Shown here piece by piece: positions 1 to 8,778 of a stretch of DNA of 64,000 bases. The position numbers and the translations under genes are program-made. Numbering within the stretch: the first letter of the stretch is position 1; the number at the start of each line of letters is the position of its first letter. This DNA is from an uncultured Porphyromonadaceae bacterium. GTDB lineage: Bacteria > Bacteroidota > Bacteroidia > Bacteroidales > Muribaculaceae. Under the pieces are notes generated by a model that saw only the letters and a list, made by a program, of their open reading frames with translations, made no database searches and was not told the origin of the DNA. The stretch covers positions 1 through 64,000 of the forward strand of contig CAMWSM010000005.1 of the NCBI GenBank assembly GCA_947176915.1, in the 5' to 3' direction.

Positions 1-88
1 AGTTTGCGAGACATTTCAGAACGTCAAGAATCAGCGCGGATAAACGCTTTCAAAAAAATTATGTCACAAGATCCCACCCTCATTACCC

Positions 89-188
89 CGGACCGGGACT
101 TCTGCGAGGCGGTCTGCATTTGCAAAATTATATTATTGTCTTCTAAATTTCAAGAATTAATTCAATTTTTAACAAAAAATCTTATTGA
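89..188. repeat. Imperfect direct repeat, left copy, flanking the MNT/HEPN module
   Basis: Shares ACCGGGnnTTCTnCGnGGCnGTCTGCATTT, CAAGAAT and the exact 21-mer TTTAACAAAAAATCTTATTGA with 1082-1151; this copy has about 26 nt extra in the middle. Confidence 0.7.
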
Positions 189-586
189 TTAATTAGTGCC
201 TTTATAGTCTCAATGACTATTGCAGATCTTGGCCTCAGATCGAGAGCAGTCTCTTTATCGCAAAAAGAGAAATCGTCGTAATCATTATTATGGCGTAAAT
301 CAAATAACCGGAAGAAGTCTTTGGCAACATTGGCTTTGAGTTTTCCTGTTCTCACAAAATGTAATGAAAGCATGGATTTAACACCGGCATGAGATTGTGC
401 TGTTATATGGTTTTTCAAAAGTAAGGCAGCAATTGCATAATAGCATGCATAGTAAAGACGACTAACAGCCGTACTGTAAAAACCTCCGGTAATAAGATAA
501 TCGGCCTCTCGTAATGCCTCATCACATTTTTCGAGACGGTAGACAACCATATCGTTGCGTGATTTTTCATCAAGATCGGCTGTCAT
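182..586 (-). CDS. HEPN domain protein (putative toxin of HEPN/MNT module)
   Basis: 134 aa; HEPN-like helices with RLYYACYYAIAALLLKNH and LRHNNDYDD; 4-nt overlap with the upstream MNT gene. Confidence 0.85.
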   Translation of the reverse strand: MTADLDEKSRNDMVVYRLEKCDEALREADYLITGGFYSTAVSRLYYACYYAIAALLLKNHITAQSHAGVKSMLSLHFVRTGKLKANVAKDFFRLFDLRHNNDYDDFSFCDKETALDLRPRSAIVIETIKALINQ

Positions 587-900
587 AGCGTTATTCCTTC
601 TTTACGGACGTTCAGGGAGAAGGGGGAGATGCGTTCCTCCCAAATTTTATTTATCAATACGAGTGGTGAGACACGAATTCCTTCTTCTATTTCTATATCA
701 TAGAGGGAGTCCATTATTTCATTCCGCCGTTTAACGAAATCATATCCTTCGTATGCATCAGGAAGTAAAATAAGAAGATCAATGTCAGAAGACGGCGTGG
801 CATTTCCGCGTGCTTGCGATCCATAAAGCACAGTGCGTGCCTCCGGGAAATATTTCCGCATAATCTGCCGTATTTTTTCTATAATTTTCGTCTGCCTCAT
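583..900 (-). CDS. Minimal nucleotidyltransferase (MNT) domain protein, putative antitoxin
   Basis: 105 aa; GSX10DXD motif GSQARGNATPSSDID. Confidence 0.9.
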   Translation of the reverse strand: MRQTKIIEKIRQIMRKYFPEARTVLYGSQARGNATPSSDIDLLILLPDAYEGYDFVKRRNEIMDSLYDIEIEEGIRVSPLVLINKIWEERISPFSLNVRKEGITL

Positions 901-917
901 ATCAATCTTATTTTCTG

Positions 918-947
918 CAAAGATACTGTTTCCCTGTCAAATCACAA
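918..947 (-). promoter_or_regulatory. Predicted Bacteroidetes-type promoter for MNT/HEPN operon
   Basis: On - strand TTG-N19-TATCTTTG, matching the -33/-7 consensus TTG-N19-20-TAnnTTTG. Confidence 0.55.
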
Positions 948-1081
948 AAATCTTTTTTATCAAAAAGTAAGTTGTCCGAGTCCTACTTATAGATACATCT
1001 TTTTCTTTTCTATTTTGCTTAAGATTTCTCTTTCAACCACTCTGTCCCAGAATTTCATGTAAATACCACGCTGTTACTGCA

Positions 1082-1151
1082 ACCGGGGTTTCTACGGGGC
1101 AGTCTGCATTTCTGCAAGAATGGAATAGTATTTAACAAAAAATCTTATTGA
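1082..1151. repeat. Imperfect direct repeat, right copy, flanking the MNT/HEPN module
   Basis: See 89-188; exact 21-mer TTTAACAAAAAATCTTATTGA at 1131-1151. Confidence 0.7.
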
Positions 1152-1186
1152 AATAGATGGAACAGGAACCAAATGGTAATGAAATG

Positions 1187-2185
1187 TCAATTGGTAGGTT
1201 TATGTTTGACAGCCCAGTAGCCCGTTTTGTTGCTTCCTATGCGCTCGATGATGCCGGCGTCTTTCAGACCGGAGATTATCTTTTTTACACCACTCTCCGT
1301 GAGGCCTGTCCTTACTGCAATTTCAGCACGTGTGAGGCGAGGGTTATCTATTAGCAAACGAAGTATGGCAGTCTCGGATTTATTGGGTACTTTATTGGGT
1401 ACTTTATTGGATACTTTGCCGGCCGTATCCTCTTTTAGATTCTTTTGGAGAGCCTTAAAGATTTCATTCAGCATGAAGTCGATGAAAGGACCTGACTGTC
1501 CCTCCTTGGAGGATTCTGCAATAGCGGCGTAATATTCCTGCTGGTTTACATACACCATATTCTCTACAGGTAAATATTCAAATACAGGGTTCAACTTTCC
1601 AAGAATAAGTGATTGCCATAGTCGTCCGGTGCGCCCGTTTCCATCAGAGAAAGGATGGATAAATTCGAATTCATAATGGAATACGCAAGAGCGGATCAGA
1701 AGATGGTCTTTTGATTTTTTCAGCCATGCAAAAAGGTTTCCCATAAGTTCCGGAACGCGTTGCGGAGGTGGTGCCATGTGCACCAAACCATTCTCACCGA
1801 ATACTCCGACGCCACCGCTGCGGTAGCGCCCTGCATCGGGTGTTAACGCTTCCATCATAATGGAATGTGCCTTCAATAAGTCCCTTTCAGAAAATGGGTT
1901 TAGTCCGGAATATATCTCGTAGACACGAATCGCATTTTTGACTTCCTGAATCTGGCGTATGGGAGCCACCACTTGCCCCCCGTTGATGATGTCTGTTACC
2001 TCACCTTCGCTAAGTGTATTTCCCTCAATGGCGAGAGAAGAGTGAATAGTCTTTATACGGTTCGCCTTTCGCAACTTCAAGGTGTTTTCTCCTTCCAAAG
2101 CAATATTATGCCGCTCCAAAAGAGCAGAGATGTCTGCAATAAGATTGATTGCTTCTGCCGAGATGATGAAGGGAGGATTATCCAT
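1187..2185 (-). CDS. Fic family protein with C-terminal winged-helix domain
   Basis: Fic motif HPFSDGNGRTGRLW; likely start is MDNPPFIISAEA (ORF track start at 2350 extends into the neighbouring gene). C-terminus LTRAEIAVRTGLTESGVKKIISGLKDAGII is wHTH-like. Confidence 0.9.
   Translation of the reverse strand: MDNPPFIISAEAINLIADISALLERHNIALEGENTLKLRKANRIKTIHSSLAIEGNTLSEGEVTDIINGGQVVAPIRQIQEVKNAIRVYEIYSGLNPFSERDLLKAHSIMMEALTPDAGRYRSGGVGVFGENGLVHMAPPPQRVPELMGNLFAWLKKSKDHLLIRSCVFHYEFEFIHPFSDGNGRTGRLWQSLILGKLNPVFEYLPVENMVYVNQQEYYAAIAESSKEGQSGPFIDFMLNEIFKALQKNLKEDTAGKVSNKVPNKVPNKSETAILRLLIDNPRLTRAEIAVRTGLTESGVKKIISGLKDAGIIERIGSNKTGYWAVKHKPTN
1378..1413. repeat. 12-bp x3 in-frame tandem repeat in fic linker
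   Basis: TTATTGGGTACT TTATTGGGTACT TTATTGGATACT, encoding SNKVPNKVPNK. Confidence 0.85.
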
Positions 2186-2217
2186 ATAGTTTTGTGAATT
2201 GACTTGCTGGCGGATGG

Positions 2218-3045
2218 TTATTTCAGTTGATATACTTCGCGGCGGAGCTGGGCGGCGAGGGCGAGAGGGGGGAGATTGCGGGCCTTGAGTTCGCGGACGC
2301 TTATGGGTTTGCCGAATATAATGCGGTAATGATTGCCTCGGGCACGGCATACCTCTCCCGGGAGAAGCACCTGCTCTATATTTACCTTGAGGTTTATTTT
2401 TTTACGCCAATATGCTGTCTTGTAGAAACGTTTGGTGTTGAATCCTTCGAAGCGTACGGGAACAATGTCGCGGTCGGTCTCCATGGCTTTTGCTACGAAT
2501 GCCTTCTGCCAGGTGAGATCGGATATTGAGCCGTCGTCATGAAGTCGAGAGACCAATCCGGCGGGAAACTGGAGTATCTGCATGTCCGATTCCAAGGCGG
2601 CGTTTATAGCTTTAGCGGCATCCCGGCCCTGAGAGCCAAATTTGTTGATGGGGAGGAACACATCCTTGAGCGGCTCGACGTTCATGAGCATGTCGTTGAC
2701 AAGGAAACGCACGCCGTCATCGCCATATTTTTCTCCGAGTATGGCAATAAGGGCTATGCCATCCAGCCCGCCCAAAGGATGATTTGAGGCAAACATATAG
2801 CGTCTGCCCTCAGGCAGGTTGTCAAGCCCCTTTACCTCAACCTTAATGTCGAGATGCTCAAGTATTTTACGGGAAAAGGCTGATCCCCTCAGCGGAAAAG
2901 CCACCCGCAGCATTTCGTTGAGATCATCCTGATGTATTACCTTTTCCAAGAAAGTGATCATGAATCCGGGCACAAAGCGCGACACCTTCCGCGGAAGGCG
3001 TTCGCGCAGTATGTCGTGCAGGTTAATTTCAAGAGGTTTGTCCAT
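2218..3045 (-). CDS. PlsC-like lysophospholipid acyltransferase family protein
   Basis: 275 aa; acyltransferase-like segments SNHPLGGLDG and FPAGLVSR. Confidence 0.8.
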   Translation of the reverse strand: MDKPLEINLHDILRERLPRKVSRFVPGFMITFLEKVIHQDDLNEMLRVAFPLRGSAFSRKILEHLDIKVEVKGLDNLPEGRRYMFASNHPLGGLDGIALIAILGEKYGDDGVRFLVNDMLMNVEPLKDVFLPINKFGSQGRDAAKAINAALESDMQILQFPAGLVSRLHDDGSISDLTWQKAFVAKAMETDRDIVPVRFEGFNTKRFYKTAYWRKKINLKVNIEQVLLPGEVCRARGNHYRIIFGKPISVRELKARNLPPLALAAQLRREVYQLK

Positions 3046-3061
3046 CAGTAGAAAGATGAGA

Positions 3062-4228
3062 TTATCCGTTTACCTGATCTTCCTCATCCCAGAACTCATC
3101 TTCCCAGTCTTCATCATCGAGGGGGAGTTCCTCTTCGGCATCGTCATCCTGATGGAAGATAAACTCGTCTTCCTCTTCAACTCTATGGCGCACGTCAAGA
3201 TTGCGGTGAGTCATAGTTGATTTTGCGAGATTTTCTTCCGAGTTAATCTCACGCCACAGAAGATCCTTCAGTTCGGTAAGACCCTGACCTGTTACTGCCG
3301 ATATGAACACTGAAGGGATACCCTCGGGAAGCTCTTTGGATATCTCTTCGCGCAGTTCGTCGTCAAGCAAATCCGACTTGGATATAGCCAGGACGCGGCT
3401 TTTGTCGGCGAGTTCGGGGTTGAACTCCGTAAGTTCGCGCAGGAGTATATCATAGTCGCGCTTAATGTCATCGCTATCGGCAGGAATCAGGAAAAGCAAC
3501 ACGGCATTTCTCTCAATATGGCGTAGGAATCTCAGACCTATTCCTTTTCCTTCGCTGGCTCCTTCTATAATGCCGGGAATATCTGCCATCACAAAAGATT
3601 TATCGCCACGATAGTTGACAATTCCAAGGCTTGGCTCCATAGTGGTGAATGGATAATCTGCAATTTTAGGACGTGCAGCCGACATTGCAGAGAGAAGGGT
3701 AGACTTTCCGGCATTCGGGAAACCTACGAGACCTACATCCCCGAGGAGTTTAAGCTCAAGGATAACGGCTTTCTCTATTGCGGGCTGACCGGGCTGGGCA
3801 TATCGCGGAGCACGGTTTGTGGAAGTTGCGAAATGCCAGTTTCCCAATCCCCCTTTACCGCCGCGGAGGAGCTTTATTTCCTGTCCGTCTTCAGTTATTT
3901 CAGTGATAAATTCGCCGGTCTCGGCATCAAAGACAGCAGTGCCTACGGGCACTTCAATTATTCTGTCCTCGCCATCCTTTCCGAAAGAGCGTCCCGCGCC
4001 ACCGCGTTGACCGTCAGTAGCGAACACGTGTCTTTGGTAGCGGAGTGGGAGGAGGGTCCACAGGTGGCGGCTTCCTTTAAGGATTATGTGTCCGCCTCTA
4101 CCACCGTCTCCTCCGTCAGGACCACCTTTAGGTACATATTTTGCTCTATGGAAATGACGGCTTCCTGCCCCCCCTTTGCCGGAGCGGCATAGTATCTTAA
4201 CGTAATCTATGAAATTTGATTCTGCCAT
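3062..4228 (-). CDS. obgE: GTPase Obg with acidic C-terminal extension
   Basis: N-terminal Gly-rich Obg fold ([33 protein letters not shown]) and G domain [11 protein letters not shown]. Confidence 0.97.
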   Translation of the reverse strand: MAESNFIDYVKILCRSGKGGAGSRHFHRAKYVPKGGPDGGDGGRGGHIILKGSRHLWTLLPLRYQRHVFATDGQRGGAGRSFGKDGEDRIIEVPVGTAVFDAETGEFITEITEDGQEIKLLRGGKGGLGNWHFATSTNRAPRYAQPGQPAIEKAVILELKLLGDVGLVGFPNAGKSTLLSAMSAARPKIADYPFTTMEPSLGIVNYRGDKSFVMADIPGIIEGASEGKGIGLRFLRHIERNAVLLFLIPADSDDIKRDYDILLRELTEFNPELADKSRVLAISKSDLLDDELREEISKELPEGIPSVFISAVTGQGLTELKDLLWREINSEENLAKSTMTHRNLDVRHRVEEEDEFIFHQDDDAEEELPLDDEDWEDEFWDEEDQVNG

Positions 4229-4255
4229 AATTTGGTTATAAGATGTGTTATTAAA

Positions 4256-5356
4256 TTATCTTCCGAGCAAGGGATGGCTCATCATTTCGTTTGCATGGCG
4301 ATAATCGTCGGGCGAACCGATGTCAATCCAAGTGCCCTGTATTGGGAAGTAGCCCACGTTGCCCCCCTCCTCTATGACAGCATTGATAAAATCAGGCGCG
4401 TCAAGGTATTTATCTTTCGGGATATGACGCAATAGGCTTCTCTTCAATATGTAAACGCCTGCATTTGCCAAATAGTTGTAGGTCGGTTTCTCTTCCAGTC
4501 CTTTCACGAACTCTCCGTCAAGGTGCATTATGGCGAAAGGAACAGGGACGGAGTAAGGGACGGCAGCCATAGTGATATCGGCGTTAGAACGGTGATGATG
4601 AAGATATAATGCCTCGAAATCAATGGCTGTAAGGAGATCGGAGTTCATTAGGAGAATATCTTCATTCCGGAAATTCTCAATCAGGGAAACAGAGCCGATT
4701 GTGCCGAGTCTTTTTGGTTCGCGGACACAGACAATGTCAGCAGAATTGTCTCGTTCTTCAAAATGACGTATGATGGTATCGGCAAGATAGTTGACAGTTA
4801 CGAATATGTTTGTTATCCCGCATGCCTCCAGCTCATCCACATTATAGTCAATAATGGCTTTATCTCCGACCTTGAGGAGGGGCTTAGGGGTATTGAGGGT
4901 CAGAGGCCTGAGTCTTTCTCCTCTTCCGCCTGCCATCAGGACTGCATCGAGAGGGAGGCGGGTCTTGACTGCCTGCAGGTCAATGATGTCGCATATATAT
5001 CCATTTTCTACAACAGGGAGCAGGGATAGTCTTCTGCGGCGCCCCTCCGCGATGGCAATGCAGTGGTCGTCTTCAGGAGAAGTTGAGAGGAAATCGGTAA
5101 ACATGACCTTTTCCACTCTATCCTCCAAGTCAGCCCCATTTATTATTCCGCGTCTGATATCGCCGTCTGTTACCGTCCCTGCGATTCTGCCGTCGGGAGT
5201 GAATGCAAACAGAGTCATGGAAGCGCCCGAGAGCATGTTGATAGCGGTCAGCGCTTCTCTGACAGAAGATTCTGTCGATATGGCATGACGCCGCAGAATC
5301 TTTGTAGCCTGAGGGGAGGCGGAGGAAAAAATGAATATGTTGTCGGCAGAAATCAT
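4256..5356 (-). CDS. CBS-domain sugar nucleotidyltransferase
   Basis: N-terminal CBS-like region then VLMAGGRGERLRPLTLNTPKPLLKVGDKAIID; likely start MISADNIF. Confidence 0.88.
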   Translation of the reverse strand: MISADNIFIFSSASPQATKILRRHAISTESSVREALTAINMLSGASMTLFAFTPDGRIAGTVTDGDIRRGIINGADLEDRVEKVMFTDFLSTSPEDDHCIAIAEGRRRRLSLLPVVENGYICDIIDLQAVKTRLPLDAVLMAGGRGERLRPLTLNTPKPLLKVGDKAIIDYNVDELEACGITNIFVTVNYLADTIIRHFEERDNSADIVCVREPKRLGTIGSVSLIENFRNEDILLMNSDLLTAIDFEALYLHHHRSNADITMAAVPYSVPVPFAIMHLDGEFVKGLEEKPTYNYLANAGVYILKRSLLRHIPKDKYLDAPDFINAVIEEGGNVGYFPIQGTWIDIGSPDDYRHANEMMSHPLLGR

Positions 5357-5360
5357 AGCA

Positions 5361-6266
5361 TTATTCTTTCGGAAGAGTGTATTGGTCAAGAGTGGCTTGC
5401 AATTCGGTCAGCACCATAGCCTTCAGTTCGGGAGGGTCAAGCACTTTCACTGCCGGACCGAGGGCAAGAATTTCGTGAGACAGCTCATAGTTGAGCTTTA
5501 ACCTATAGGTGAAAATTGAGTAATCGTCATGCACCTGCTCCTGTTGTGAAGAATGAAGGGGGAGAGCCCGGAAATATTTTGCCTGAGTAGGAGTGGTCTG
5601 TAGTCTCACCGTCCTTACGGGGGCTTGTGAGGTTGTAACGCCTACAATATTTCCGAAAAGCTTTTCCGGCTCAAAGTCGGTCGGGACATTGAATTTATCG
5701 GCCAGGATTTTCATCTCCCTTACTCTGTCGAGGGCGTAGGTGCGGATTCCGGCATCTTTTTCCTTATATCCTATGACATACCATCTCTGCTTATATCTCT
5801 TGACGAAGTAGGGGCGGAAAATGATATTGCGCTCAGCCCGGGATCGGTTGAATCCGGCATAAGTAAGGGAGAGTTTATTGGAATTTTGCAAAGCATCCAG
5901 CACGAGCGGAAGAAATTCACGTGCGGAGGGAACATCTTCAATTTCTACTTTCTCCATAGAGTCATAACGATCCTTGAGGGCACTGCTCACTGCGTATGAG
6001 TCGAGCATCCAATTGGTAAAAGCCTTGTTTTTGGCAGAATTGTCCTCGTCAATATAGTAGTTGCCGCTGTTGTCGCAGGCTATGTCGATATTGAAATTTT
6101 TCTCAATGCTGCGGCGGTAATGATAGAACGTACGCTCGGGGAGGGGTTCCCCGTTCGAGAGGGGACTCCTCATCCACAGCCGATTGAGTTCCTTACGCGA
6201 GAGTTTCTCATAGCGTGTAAGGGTGTCGACAATCCATACGTAGCATCCAATAAGGTCGCGCGCCAT
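5361..6266 (-). CDS. WYL domain transcriptional regulator
   Basis: 301 aa; NIIFRPYFVKRYKQRWYVIGYKEKDAGIRTYALDRV is characteristic of WYL domains. Confidence 0.85.
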   Translation of the reverse strand: MARDLIGCYVWIVDTLTRYEKLSRKELNRLWMRSPLSNGEPLPERTFYHYRRSIEKNFNIDIACDNSGNYYIDEDNSAKNKAFTNWMLDSYAVSSALKDRYDSMEKVEIEDVPSAREFLPLVLDALQNSNKLSLTYAGFNRSRAERNIIFRPYFVKRYKQRWYVIGYKEKDAGIRTYALDRVREMKILADKFNVPTDFEPEKLFGNIVGVTTSQAPVRTVRLQTTPTQAKYFRALPLHSSQQEQVHDDYSIFTYRLKLNYELSHEILALGPAVKVLDPPELKAMVLTELQATLDQYTLPKE

Positions 6267-6277
6267 TAATAAAACAC

Positions 6278-8632
6278 TTATTTTTTAGAAGATTTTCTTG
6301 CAGGGCGTTTTGGGGCGGCATCCTGCGCTTCCATAAGTTTCTTCGCATCATCCAAGGAGAGGCTTGCAGCATCGGTGGTCTTCGGAATCTTGTAATTGAC
6401 TGCTTTCCGCGCCCCCTCCGGCTTATAAGCTAGATAAGGACCGTATCTGCCGTTGAGAACTTCGAGTCCCGGCATTTCGGGGAACGCCTTGATAAGGCGG
6501 TTGGCCTCCTCCTGTTTCTTTTTCGCGATTAGTTCGGCAGCCTCCTCGATAGTGATTCCCTGCGGAGTGAGATCTTTGGGTATGGATACGAACATACTTC
6601 CGATTTTGATATAGGGACCGAATCTTCCTATAGCAGCCGTAACCTTTTCGCCATCGATTTCTCCTACCGTGCGGGGAAGATCAAAGAGCTTAAGAGCTTC
6701 TTCAAGAGTAATGTCGTTGATGCTTTGGTCTGCCAGAAGAGATGCAAACAGAGGCTTCTCCTCATCGGCAGCATCTCCGATCTGCACGACAGGTCCGAAA
6801 CGACCGATCTTGACAGAGACCGGCTTCCCGGTCTCCGGATGGTTGCCGAGCAGACGTTCACCGACCTTCCTCTCCATGCGTAGAGCATTTATCTTCTCTA
6901 TCTCAGGATGGAAGTTTCCGTAGAAATCCGATATTTCATCTTGCCAGGGGAGCTGACCTTCAGCAATGTCATCAAACTTCTCCTCCACTTTGGCAGTGAA
7001 ATTATAATCAAGAATTTCAGGGAAATATTCAGTAAGGAAAGCATTGACCACCATTCCGACATCGGTAGGGACCAGTTTCCCTTTCTCGCTTCCGGTGGAC
7101 TCCTGAAGGGTTTCCTCCTTGATTTTCCCTTTCTTGAGCTTGAGGACTACATAATCTCTTTTCAAGCCCTCTTTTTCCCCTTTGCGCACATAATCGCGAG
7201 CCTGAATAGTGGAGATAGTAGGGGCGTATGTTGAGGGACGACCGATGCCGAGGTCTTCCATTTTCTTCACAAGGGAGGCTTCGGTGTATCTTGCAGGCGC
7301 CTGGGTGAATCTTTCGGTTGCGGTTATTTCATCTGCCGAGAGGGCATCGCCGACCGAAAGGGGAGGCAGCTCCACAAATTCCTGTTGGCGGACATTCTCG
7401 GTTTTCCACACTTTAAGGAAACCTTCAAACTTCACCACTTCCCCTTCGGCGCGGAATACGATATCGGCATCGGAGGGAGATTTTTTGTCATCGGAAGCTA
7501 TCGAAATGTCCACATTTGTTTTTTCAATCTCCGCGTCTGCCATCTGTGAGGCGACCGTGCGTTTCCAGATAAGCTCATAGAGACGTTTCTCCTGGGGGGT
7601 GCCTTCAATAGTGCGGTGTGAGATGTATGTAGGACGTATAGCCTCGTGAGCCTCCTGCGCCCCTTTTGAATGAGTGTGATAATGGCGTATTTTAAGGAAA
7701 TTTTCTCCGAGGTCCTCCTTAATTGAGTCAGCGATGTCGCGCAACGCCATTTCAGAAAGGTTGGTGGAGTCAGTTCTCATGTAAGTGATCTTACCATCCT
7801 CATAAAGGCGTTGTGCCATCATCATTGTCTGATTGACGGAGAATCCTAATTTTCGGGAAGCCTCCTGCTGGAGGGTGGAGGTTGTAAAGGGTGGGTAAGG
7901 GGAGCGTTTCAGGGGCTTTACAGCTACATCCGTAACTTCGAAAGCAGCGTCCTGACAGCGCTCAAGCAGAGCCTGCGCCTCATTCAGATCAGAGAGGCGG
8001 CGGGTGAGTTCTCCTTTGATTGTTCTCTTTTCCCCTTTCTCAGAAAAAATTGCATTAACGCGGAAGAAAGGTTCGGGATTAAAATCTGATATTTCGTTTT
8101 CGCGCTCGCAGATGAGTCGTACAGCCACACTTTGCACGCGGCCTGCAGAGAGAGCGGGCTTTATTTTTTTCCATAAAACCGGGCTAAGCTCAAATCCAAC
8201 GATACGGTCGAGCACTCTTCTTGCTTGTTGAGCGTTCACACGGTCAATATCGATTGTGCGAGGATTTTTGATAGCCTCAAGAATAGCGGGTTTTGTTATT
8301 TCATGGAAAACGATTCTCTTGGTGGTTTCGGGGTCGAGCTTCAAGACCTCTGCGAGATGCCATGCGATGGCCTCCCCTTCACGGTCTTCATCGGAAGCGA
8401 GCCATATAACATCTGCATCCGCAGCCGCCTTTTTGAGTTTCTTGACGAGTTCTTTTTTGTCGTCGGGAATTTCATAAATAGGTTTGAACCCGTCTTCCAC
8501 ATCAATGCTGAAGCCGTGTTTCTGGAGGTCGCGAATATGTCCGTAGCTCGACAAGACAGTAAAATCCTTGCCGAGAAATTTTTCTATTGTCTTAGCCTTC
8601 GCCGGCGACTCGACTATTACAAGATTCTTCAT
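6278..8632 (-). CDS. topA: DNA topoisomerase I
   Basis: 784 aa; TOPRIM MKNLVIVESPAKAKTIEKFLG, active-site region YEDGKITYMRTDSTNLS, C-terminal repeats. Confidence 0.98.
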   Translation of the reverse strand: MKNLVIVESPAKAKTIEKFLGKDFTVLSSYGHIRDLQKHGFSIDVEDGFKPIYEIPDDKKELVKKLKKAAADADVIWLASDEDREGEAIAWHLAEVLKLDPETTKRIVFHEITKPAILEAIKNPRTIDIDRVNAQQARRVLDRIVGFELSPVLWKKIKPALSAGRVQSVAVRLICERENEISDFNPEPFFRVNAIFSEKGEKRTIKGELTRRLSDLNEAQALLERCQDAAFEVTDVAVKPLKRSPYPPFTTSTLQQEASRKLGFSVNQTMMMAQRLYEDGKITYMRTDSTNLSEMALRDIADSIKEDLGENFLKIRHYHTHSKGAQEAHEAIRPTYISHRTIEGTPQEKRLYELIWKRTVASQMADAEIEKTNVDISIASDDKKSPSDADIVFRAEGEVVKFEGFLKVWKTENVRQQEFVELPPLSVGDALSADEITATERFTQAPARYTEASLVKKMEDLGIGRPSTYAPTISTIQARDYVRKGEKEGLKRDYVVLKLKKGKIKEETLQESTGSEKGKLVPTDVGMVVNAFLTEYFPEILDYNFTAKVEEKFDDIAEGQLPWQDEISDFYGNFHPEIEKINALRMERKVGERLLGNHPETGKPVSVKIGRFGPVVQIGDAADEEKPLFASLLADQSINDITLEEALKLFDLPRTVGEIDGEKVTAAIGRFGPYIKIGSMFVSIPKDLTPQGITIEEAAELIAKKKQEEANRLIKAFPEMPGLEVLNGRYGPYLAYKPEGARKAVNYKIPKTTDAASLSLDDAKKLMEAQDAAPKRPARKSSKK

Positions 8633-8778
8633 CTTCTTAAGGTTTGTGGTCTCCCGGGAATCGGAGACGGGGAAAACTATGCCGCAGATTTCTTAAAAAT
8701 GGGTTATAAGAGCAGCATAATTGAATGTGGCGCAAAATTAATACTTTTTTCTTTAACACATAAATAAGGAGATAAGTT

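Noticed and set aside
4-192. 62-aa ORF at left edge
   Set aside because: Spans the direct repeat copy; no domain similarity recognised.
2186-2350. N-terminal extension of the Fic ORF (MPCPRQSLPHYIRQ...)
   Set aside because: Overlaps the acyltransferase 3' end and is basic/Pro-rich; MDNPPFIISAEA is the more credible start.
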